Shown here: positions 55,110 to 62,003 of the stretch, one piece after another
Layout of the letters: every line of letters starts with the position of its first letter
Position numbering within the stretch: position 1 is the first letter of the stretch
DNA from: Allomuricauda sp. F6463D
GTDB taxonomy: Bacteria; Bacteroidota; Bacteroidia; Flavobacteriales; Flavobacteriaceae
DNA: 64,000 nt
Assembly: GCF_023015965.1 (NCBI RefSeq)
Contig: NZ_JALKAN010000001.1
Location: 186,001 to 250,000, forward strand
Reading direction: 5' to 3'
The notes under the pieces: generated by a model
Told to the model about the DNA's origin: nothing
Database searches by the model: none
Seen by the model: only the letters and a program-made list of their open reading frames with translations
Made by a program: the position numbers and the translations under genes

Positions 55110-56684
55110 ATGAAAACAATAACAAACACCAAGTTTAAAATAATAGGAGTATTTGCCCTTTTCTTTTTAACTATGACCTCATGTGATGAGGAAGTTTTAG
55201 AATTGAGCAATCCCGAACAATTTACATTGGAGACTTATTTCAATACTCCAGATCAAATTGTTCAGGGTACCAATGCAGCTTATGGAGCATTTTTTCAGCA
55301 CTGGATTGGAAGTTATCAATGGCCAGAAATTTGGGACGTATTAGGTAACGAAACAGAGGCTACTGCCGGAGCATTAGGTAGTTACCATGAAGTTCCGATT
55401 ATTCAAATGAGAGCGTATCAGCACAATCAATTTAACCGGACGGTTGAAAACTTGTGGAGAATGTATTATATGATGATTCTCAGATCTAACTTGGTTATAG
55501 ATTCAGCAGATGCCTATTTGGCGGAAAACGAATCCAACGATCTTGTTGTTAGATCACGAGGAGAAGCTTATTTTTTAAGAGGTTGGGCCTATTTTAATTT
55601 GGCTTATTTGTGGGGAGATGTACCACTTCGTTTGAGTTTTGATCAATCCGAGAATATCGATGCTCCATTAAGTCCTGCTAGTGAGGTATGGGCCGTGGCT
55701 GAGGACGATTTAAAGATAGCGCAATCACTTTTAAAGGATGTTGAGGATATTCCAGATGTCGAACTAGGTCGCGCTACTAAAGGGTCGGCAACTGGTCTAC
55801 TTGGTAAATTGTACTTGTACAACGAAAGGTATCCAGAGGCGAAAACAGAATTGTCAAAGTTGGAAGGTCATTACGACCTATTGCCAGCGGATGATTATCT
55901 GTACAATTTTGGTGAGACCAACGAGAACAACATTGAAAGTGTCTTTGAGTTCCAAGCTGTTTATGCTGGGCAAGGTGGTGCAACAAATATGTTCACCAAC
56001 GTAGAAGGTGGTTCGGCTCCATTCATGAACAACATGATGCAACAGTTGCATAGTTGGAATGGGTGGCCAAACTGGAAATTCCAACCAGAGAAAGCAGAAG
56101 TATTTATATATGATGATGAGTCAGGTACTGAGTTTATTGATCCAAGAGGGGCGGAAACCTTTTACGGTGGTGTAGCAGGAGATGACGACTGGTGCGATTA
56201 TTGCGCCGAAGATCCAAACCGTCCGTATGATTTTGAAGGTTTACAATATTTCTGGAAGAAGAAAAATAACAGAGAAACCAAACCTGCAGAAACAGGTCCG
56301 GGTGCTGGTGGTGCCGCATCAGGAAACAACATTAGGATAATGAGGTATGCAGATGTATTGCTAATGAGAGCAGAAATAGAACTCAATCAGAGCAATGCAC
56401 CAGGTTGTGTTGAATATATCAATATGGTTCGTAGACGTTTCGGAATGTTCGAATATACAGCTGCAGATTATTCTGATACTGAAGTATTTGAACTTTTGAA
56501 AAAAGAAAGAGAATTGGAACTAATGGGTGAAGGCTCTAGGTTCAACGATCTTAAAAGATGGGGAATACTTGCAGAAACTTTAAATCCTGAGTTCCAAGCG
56601 AAATATGGAACGCAGCCGGTTAATGCAAGCCATTATTTTTTCCCAATACCTCAAGGAGAACTTGATACCAATTTTGGATTATAA
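55110..56684 (+). CDS. SusD/RagB outer membrane lipoprotein (second locus)
   Basis: This 524-residue lipoprotein has a signal peptide with lipobox (LFFLTMTSCDEEV). It carries the typical SusD N-terminal TPR helices (ETYFNTPDQIVQGTNAAYGAF, then RGEAYFLRGWAYFNLAYLWGDVPL) and the C-terminal RagB/SusD part (NIRIMRYADVLLMRAEIELNQ, then ELELMGEGSRFNDLKRWG). It forms the lid of the SusC channel and binds the incoming substrate, most often a glycan for this branch. A cysteine-rich insertion (DDDWCDYCAEDPNRPYDFEG) is less usual and may form a disulfide loop. The folded element at 56724-56865 follows the stop. Confidence 0.94.
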   Translation: MKTITNTKFKIIGVFALFFLTMTSCDEEVLELSNPEQFTLETYFNTPDQIVQGTNAAYGAFFQHWIGSYQWPEIWDVLGNETEATAGALGSYHEVPIIQMRAYQHNQFNRTVENLWRMYYMMILRSNLVIDSADAYLAENESNDLVVRSRGEAYFLRGWAYFNLAYLWGDVPLRLSFDQSENIDAPLSPASEVWAVAEDDLKIAQSLLKDVEDIPDVELGRATKGSATGLLGKLYLYNERYPEAKTELSKLEGHYDLLPADDYLYNFGETNENNIESVFEFQAVYAGQGGATNMFTNVEGGSAPFMNNMMQQLHSWNGWPNWKFQPEKAEVFIYDDESGTEFIDPRGAETFYGGVAGDDDWCDYCAEDPNRPYDFEGLQYFWKKKNNRETKPAETGPGAGGAASGNNIRIMRYADVLLMRAEIELNQSNAPGCVEYINMVRRRFGMFEYTAADYSDTEVFELLKKERELELMGEGSRFNDLKRWGILAETLNPEFQAKYGTQPVNASHYFFPIPQGELDTNFGL

Positions 56685-56723
56685 TATAGATCTAAGCAAT
56701 CTATTGTAGTTTTAGTTTAGTTG

Positions 56724-56865
56724 TAGAAACAGGTTGATTTAATGTTGTCAAGGTAAATATACCCGATGATATAGGTGAAAAGCGATAAGATATCGCAGCA
56801 ATTTTATGAGTTCTGAATTACAGAATAACAAATTGTACACACTGATTAAGTCAACCTGTTTTCTA
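56724..56865 (+). repeat. Folded element with ~20-base terminal inverted repeats and three inner hairpins
   Basis: The left arm 56724-56743 and right arm 56845-56865 pair over 20 positions with one bulged base and one G-U pair; the core AAACAGGTTGA/TCAACCTGTTT is perfect. Inside are GGTA-AATA-TACC (56752-56763), GCGATA-AGA-TATCGC (56782-56796) and TTCTG-AATTA-CAGAA (56811-56825). It begins 40 bases after the SusD-like stop. It may be a structured RNA, an mRNA 3' end or a MITE. The rest of the gap to 57229 holds no gene I can support. Confidence 0.6.
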
Positions 56866-57229
56866 TTTCATAAACATTTACGAAAACATATCATATAACT
56901 TCTACTAGGATGTGGTATGGATAAATTCGAAGCAGGTAAACCTAACCTCAGAAAACCTATTAAAAACATAAAATAAACTATTATGATCTTTGTAAAAAAA
57001 ATGCATCTGGACCAATACTATTTTTATTTTTCGTCCATATTTTTTTAATAAATGATTAAGGGGTAGAGAAAAAAGAGAAGTATCTATAATAGATATGAGT
57101 TTCTTTTACTAAAAAAATGGTTAAAGCGTTAGTTGATCTTTACTTTTACTTACTGCAAATCCTAATGCGGAAACTACCACTTAAAATATTTTACCAGCAA
57201 ACAATAACCAAGAAAATAAAATATTAGAA

Positions 57230-58975
57230 ATGCTTCCATCAAAAGTATATTCCACTAACCTATTTAGGATATCCATAATAATTGCTTTCCTAACAAGCTG
57301 TAACCAAAAACCCGATCTACCCAAAAGTGATATCGACAACGGGGGACTTTTCTTGCCGGACAAGTTTGAAGCTATGGTTGTTGTGGATAGTATAGGTAAT
57401 GCCCGGCATATGGCCGTGAATGATAATGGGGATATTTACGTAAAGCTTACCAACGCAAAGCAAGATTCAGGAAATGTAGCTATCAGAGATGTAAATAGAG
57501 ACGGTAGGGGAGATCAAATTGACTACTTTGGTGATTATCCGGTAGAAGAAGGCTATGGCCCAACAAGTATGAGGATTTACAATGGATATATCTTTTATAG
57601 TACCCAAGATGCTGTTTACAGGCAGAAATTAACACCAAGTACATTGGTGCCAGAAAGCAAAATGGAAGTTGTTCTCAAATATGAAATTTATACTTCACAT
57701 ATAGCTAAAACACTGGCTTTTGATGATGATGGAAACATGTATGTCAATTTCGGTTCATTAACCGATAATTGTCAAGAAGAAGATAGGACCCCTCTTAGCC
57801 CAGGTCTTTACCCTTGTCCTGAAATGGCAGAACATGCAGGTATTTGGAAGTTTGACGCCAATAAAATCAATATGACCCAAAAAGATGGGGTTAGATATGC
57901 CACAGGACTTAGAGATGGTATTGGGATGGATTGGAATCACGAAACCAATACGCTCTATGCAATACAACACGGTAGGGACGATTTGCACAGGATATGGCCG
58001 TCCCTTTATTCAGAATGGGAAAGTGCCGTGTTGCCAGCTGAAGAATTTTTTGAAATCAAAGAAGGGGCCAATGGAGGCTGGCCCTATTACTACTATGATC
58101 ATACACAAAATAAAAGAATGGTGTCTCCTGAATACAGAGATGTCGATTTAGAGCTAAAGGCCAGCGATGTAGTAGATCCTATAATCGGTTTTCCTGGTCA
58201 TTGGGCACCAAACGATCTTTTCTTTTATAATGGAGATCAATTTCCCGATCGCTATAAAAATGGAGCGTTTATTGCTTTTCATGGTGGTGGTCGCCGAGCC
58301 CCTTATCCTACCGCAGGCTTTGTTGTATGCTTTGTGCCATATATAAATGGAGAATTTTCAAAATCCTTTGAAATTTTTGCTGATGGGTTTATAGGAGAAT
58401 CATATAACGATGGTATGGGGCGTGCAGCGTATAAGCCGATGGGTCTGGCCATGGGGCCTGATGGTTCATTGTATGTCAGTGATAGCAGAAAAGGGAAAAT
58501 CTGGCGAATTATGTATAGAGGGGATAAAGATGACTTTAATGAAAGTCAGTTAAGCAAGATGGAAGAACGTAAAGCATTGACGCATATCAGGGAACCCCAT
58601 GAAATCAATGACAATCTTTCCTATCGTTTTGCAGATGAGGGTCAGCGAATTTACAATACTTATTGTATTGTTTGTCACCAAGCAGAAGGTAAAGGAGATG
58701 GGAACCGTTATCCTCCTTTGGCGGGGTCGGATTGGGTGACCGGTGATAAACATAAGTTGATAAAAGCGGTATTGGAAGGTCTAGAAGGACCTATTACAGT
58801 AAATGGAAAGACATATAATGACCTGATGCCAAAAATGGATTTTATGAGCGATGAGGACATTGCCAAGGTACTGACCTACATACGGATGAACCTGAATGAA
58901 GGCGTAGATGGCATCCATCAGCGTGAAGTGTCCCAGGTCCGGTCAGCTTTAAAGGAAGAGGAGGAATCCAATTAA
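57230..58975 (+). CDS. Sugar dehydrogenase (PQQ/sorbosone type) fused to cytochrome c, lipoprotein
   Basis: This 581-residue protein has a lipoprotein signal (IIIAFLTSCNQ). Residues about 40-430 form a soluble-glucose-dehydrogenase/L-sorbosone-dehydrogenase-like propeller (RHMAVNDNGDIYVKL, HIAKTLAFDDDGNMYVNFGS, YATGLRDGIGMDWNHETNTLYAIQHGRDDLHR, KPMGLAMGPDGSLYVSDSRKGKIWRI). The C-terminal 110 residues are a class I cytochrome c with heme site C479-I-V-C-H483 and a methionine candidate in DLMPKM. Together this predicts PQQ-linked oxidation of a sugar outside the inner membrane with electrons passed to heme. The last roughly 120 bases have the higher GC seen in the next genes. Confidence 0.88.
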   Translation: MLPSKVYSTNLFRISIIIAFLTSCNQKPDLPKSDIDNGGLFLPDKFEAMVVVDSIGNARHMAVNDNGDIYVKLTNAKQDSGNVAIRDVNRDGRGDQIDYFGDYPVEEGYGPTSMRIYNGYIFYSTQDAVYRQKLTPSTLVPESKMEVVLKYEIYTSHIAKTLAFDDDGNMYVNFGSLTDNCQEEDRTPLSPGLYPCPEMAEHAGIWKFDANKINMTQKDGVRYATGLRDGIGMDWNHETNTLYAIQHGRDDLHRIWPSLYSEWESAVLPAEEFFEIKEGANGGWPYYYYDHTQNKRMVSPEYRDVDLELKASDVVDPIIGFPGHWAPNDLFFYNGDQFPDRYKNGAFIAFHGGGRRAPYPTAGFVVCFVPYINGEFSKSFEIFADGFIGESYNDGMGRAAYKPMGLAMGPDGSLYVSDSRKGKIWRIMYRGDKDDFNESQLSKMEERKALTHIREPHEINDNLSYRFADEGQRIYNTYCIVCHQAEGKGDGNRYPPLAGSDWVTGDKHKLIKAVLEGLEGPITVNGKTYNDLMPKMDFMSDEDIAKVLTYIRMNLNEGVDGIHQREVSQVRSALKEEEESN

Positions 58976-59028
58976 TATTGTTCCCCGTGGATTCTAATGA
59001 ACAAAAATCAACAAATACGGTATAAGTA

Positions 59029-59802
59029 ATGAAATTCAGTTTAGAGAACAAAACGGCGATAGTCACCGGCGGTGGCAGTGGCATAGGCCGGGCCATATGC
59101 AGGGCCCTTGCGGGCCAAGGAGCGATGGTGCACATCTTGGAACACAACGCCCCGAACGGGGAGGAGACGGCCGAGATGATACGCACCAATGGCGGGCGTT
59201 CGGAATCCCACCAGTGCGATGTTTCCAACGGCGATATGGTCGGGGAGGTCTTTGGCCGCATAGCGGAGCAGGGCCCGATCGATATTTTGGTGAACAATGC
59301 CGGGATAGCCCATGTGGGCAACCTCGAGCAGACACAGGCTTCGGATATGGACCGACTGTACGAGGTGAACGTAAAGGGAGTATATAACTGCATGCGCTCC
59401 TGTGTGGGGCACATGAAGGCCAAAGGAGGCTCGATCATCAACATGGCCTCTATCGCCTCCACCGTTGGCATCCAGGACCGTTTTGCCTATTCGATGACCA
59501 AGGGCGCGGTATTGACGATGACCTATTCCGTGGCCAGGGATTACCTGGAAGACGGGATCCGCTGCAACAGTATATCCCCGGGCCGTGTGCACACGCCCTT
59601 TGTTGATGGTTTCATCAAGAAGAACTATCCGGGCAAGGAGGAGGAAATGTACGAGAAGCTGTCCAGGACACAGCCCATTGGGCGAATGGGCAGGCCGGAG
59701 GAGGTTGCGGACCTTGCACTTTACCTCTCCTCTGACGAGGCCTCGTTCATCACGGGCACCGATTTTCCTATAGACGGTGGTTTTATAAAGCTGAACGGTT
59801 GA
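59029..59802 (+). CDS. SDR-family dehydrogenase, probable 2-keto-3-deoxy-L-fuconate dehydrogenase
   Basis: This 257-residue classical short-chain dehydrogenase has TGGGSGIG at 13-20, NNAG at 89-92 and the intact catalytic set S141, Y154 and K158 (AYSMTK). The end of the protein (ITGTDFPIDGGFIKLNG) resembles the 2-keto-3-deoxy-L-fuconate dehydrogenases of the Xanthomonas pathway. It would oxidise C4 to give 2,4-diketo-3-deoxy-L-fuconate. It stands 49 bases before the FAH-family hydrolase that would use this product. The coding sequence is strikingly GC-rich (35 of 60 bases at 59041-59100), and this creates long antisense reading frames that should be ignored. Confidence 0.87.
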   Translation: MKFSLENKTAIVTGGGSGIGRAICRALAGQGAMVHILEHNAPNGEETAEMIRTNGGRSESHQCDVSNGDMVGEVFGRIAEQGPIDILVNNAGIAHVGNLEQTQASDMDRLYEVNVKGVYNCMRSCVGHMKAKGGSIINMASIASTVGIQDRFAYSMTKGAVLTMTYSVARDYLEDGIRCNSISPGRVHTPFVDGFIKKNYPGKEEEMYEKLSRTQPIGRMGRPEEVADLALYLSSDEASFITGTDFPIDGGFIKLNG

Positions 59803-59851
59803 GGCAACGTTTTTAAGAAAGATAAACATGGAATTTTAATATAGATAGAAG

Positions 59852-60706
59852 ATGAAATTAATACGATTTGGCAAGCAAGGGGAAGAGAAGCCCGGAATCC
59901 AGTTAGAAGATGGGACAAGGATAGACATAGCTGCTTTCGGCGAGGATTATGATGAGCATTTTTTTGGGACCGACGGAACAACACGACTGGGGCACTGGTT
60001 GGAGCGGAACAGGGACGAGAGCCCTATCGTTCCACAAAACGAGCGTCTCGGCCCTCCCTTGGTACGTCCCTCAAAGATCATCTGTGTGGGGCTCAACTAT
60101 GCCAAGCACGCCTCTGAAAGCGGGATGGAAGTTCCCAAGGAGCCAGTACTGTTCTTCAAGGCGACCTCTGCTATTGTCGGCCCAAATGATGATGTGGTGA
60201 TCCCCAAGGGGAGCGAAAAAACGGATTGGGAAGTGGAGCTTGCCATCGTGATAGGAAAAAAAGCATCGTACGTACCGTTGGACGAGGCATTGGACCACGT
60301 AGCGGGCTATGTGCTCCACAACGATTACAGCGAGCGGGCCTTCCAGATAGAAAAACAAGGGCAATGGTGCAAGGGAAAGGGCTGTGATACCTTTGCCCCC
60401 ATAGGTCCCTTCATCGCCACCGCAGATGAAATAAAGGATCCCAATGCACTTGACCTGTGGCTAAAGCTCAATGGTGAGACCCTACAGCAGAGCAACACGT
60501 CGGATTTCATATTCAACGTGCAGGAGGTGGTAAGTTATATCAGCCAATTCATGACCCTGTTGCCCGGTGATATCATTTCAACGGGGACCCCGGCCGGTGT
60601 GGGACTAGGTTTTGACCCACCTCGATATTTGAAGCCCGGGGACGTGGTGGAGTTGGGAATCGAAGGACTGGGCACCTCCAAACAAGAAGTAAAGGCGTAC
60701 CATTAA
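59852..60706 (+). CDS. FAH-family hydrolase, probable 2,4-diketo-3-deoxy-L-fuconate hydrolase
   Basis: This 284-residue protein is a fumarylacetoacetate hydrolase-family enzyme. Metal ligands E127 and E129 (DWEVELAIVIG) and D158 (HNDYSER) are present, as are CVGLNYAKHASESG at 78-91 and KGKGCDTFAPIGPF at 174-187. The C-terminal LLPGDIISTGTPAGVGLGF is typical of the family. In the pathway it cleaves the diketo acid to pyruvate and L-lactate, which fits the L-lactate dehydrogenase gene that starts 10 bases later. Related enzymes act on acylpyruvates or keto-deoxy sugars, so the assignment rests on the neighbours as much as on the sequence. Confidence 0.88.
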   Translation: MKLIRFGKQGEEKPGIQLEDGTRIDIAAFGEDYDEHFFGTDGTTRLGHWLERNRDESPIVPQNERLGPPLVRPSKIICVGLNYAKHASESGMEVPKEPVLFFKATSAIVGPNDDVVIPKGSEKTDWEVELAIVIGKKASYVPLDEALDHVAGYVLHNDYSERAFQIEKQGQWCKGKGCDTFAPIGPFIATADEIKDPNALDLWLKLNGETLQQSNTSDFIFNVQEVVSYISQFMTLLPGDIISTGTPAGVGLGFDPPRYLKPGDVVELGIEGLGTSKQEVKAYH

Positions 60707-60716
60707 AAGCAAAAAA

Positions 60717-61871
60717 GTGGATTTGAGCATAAACAAAAAGTACCCTTCGGTCGACGACCTAAGGGAAAGGGCAAGGAAAAAAATTCCAAAGTTTGCCTTC
60801 GAGTATCTGGACGGGGGCTGCAACGAGGATGTGAACCTCCACAAGAACACCTCCGATATCAGGGATGTGGAGCTTTTGCCCTACTATTTGAGCAAGCATA
60901 CCCGTTCGGAGATGAAAACCGAACTCTTCGGGCACACCTATGACGCCCCTTTCGGCATCGCCCCTGTGGGCCTCCAGGGACTGATGTGGCCCAATTCCCC
61001 AGAGATTTTGGCCAAGGCGGCCTTTGAGCACAACATTCCCTTTATACTGAGCACTGTGACCACCACCAGCATCGAACGCGCCTCCGAGCTAACCGAGGGC
61101 CGTGCCTGGTTCCAGCTCTACCATCCCACCGAGGACAGGTTGAGGGACGATATCATCCAAAGGGCCGATGCGGCGGGCTGCCCCGTGTTGGTTATCCTCT
61201 GCGATGTGCCCACCTTCGGGTTTCGCCCCAGGGACATAAGGAACGGTCTGGCCATGCCCCCGACAATGTCGGTCAAGAACATCCTTCAGATATTGGGCCG
61301 ACCAGAATGGGCACTGAAGACACTTGTCCACGGACAGCCAAATTTTGCGACACTAAAGCCTTACATGCCCAAAGGGCTGGACCTAAAACAACTGGGAAAG
61401 TTCATGGACCAGACTTTTTCAGGTAGGCTGAATGAGGAAAAAATAAAGCCCATACGCGATATGTGGAAGGGCAAATTGGTATTGAAGGGCGTCGCCAACG
61501 AAGCGGATGCCGAAAAAGCAGTTCGTTTGGGTCTGGACGGAATCATTGTGTCCAACCACGGGGGAAGGCAGTTAGATGCCGGTGAATCGACCATAAGGCC
61601 ACTGGTGCGTATAGCCAAGGAATATGGCGACCAGATAAAGGTGATGATGGACAGTGGTATCCGATCGGGCCCAGATATCGCAAGGACGATGGCATCGGGC
61701 GCAGAGTTCGCCTTTTTGGGACGATCTTTCATGTACGGTGTCGCAGCTTTGGGGTCCCAAGGGGGCAACCATACCATTTCACTGCTAAAAACGGAACTGC
61801 AACAAGTAATGGAGCAGATCTGTTGTGAGAACATAAAGGATTTCCCCGACCATTTGATAAAAGAAATATAG
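60717..61871 (+). CDS. lldD: FMN-dependent L-lactate dehydrogenase (alpha-hydroxy acid oxidase family)
   Basis: This 384-residue enzyme oxidises L-lactate to pyruvate with FMN, passing electrons to the respiratory chain. Family landmarks are Y30 (FEYLDGG), K257 (LVLKGVA), the proton acceptor H281 with R284 (SNHGGRQLD), and DSGIRSGPDIARTMASGAEFAFLGR near the FMN phosphate. A GTG start at 60717 follows the upstream stop by 10 bases; there is no nearer ATG in frame. It handles the lactate half of the product of the preceding hydrolase. Alternative hydroxy acids such as glycolate or mandelate are possible but less likely here. Confidence 0.9.
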   Translation: MDLSINKKYPSVDDLRERARKKIPKFAFEYLDGGCNEDVNLHKNTSDIRDVELLPYYLSKHTRSEMKTELFGHTYDAPFGIAPVGLQGLMWPNSPEILAKAAFEHNIPFILSTVTTTSIERASELTEGRAWFQLYHPTEDRLRDDIIQRADAAGCPVLVILCDVPTFGFRPRDIRNGLAMPPTMSVKNILQILGRPEWALKTLVHGQPNFATLKPYMPKGLDLKQLGKFMDQTFSGRLNEEKIKPIRDMWKGKLVLKGVANEADAEKAVRLGLDGIIVSNHGGRQLDAGESTIRPLVRIAKEYGDQIKVMMDSGIRSGPDIARTMASGAEFAFLGRSFMYGVAALGSQGGNHTISLLKTELQQVMEQICCENIKDFPDHLIKEI

Positions 61872-62003
61872 AAAAGATCTGGCCAAATAATTGAAGGACC
61901 AAGGCTTCAGCCATCCGTCCAAAAATGAACATGGCCACCATAAGAAAATACCGAACAAACAACTATAACGATTTCGTAAACTATTAAACAAGTATTGCTT
62001 GCC

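Noticed and set aside
59041..59829. 262-codon open frame on the minus strand opposite the SDR gene
   Set aside because: It overlaps a clear SDR gene along its whole length and arises from GC-rich third positions; its translation has no family features. The 209-codon minus frame at 58842-59471 is rejected for the same reason.
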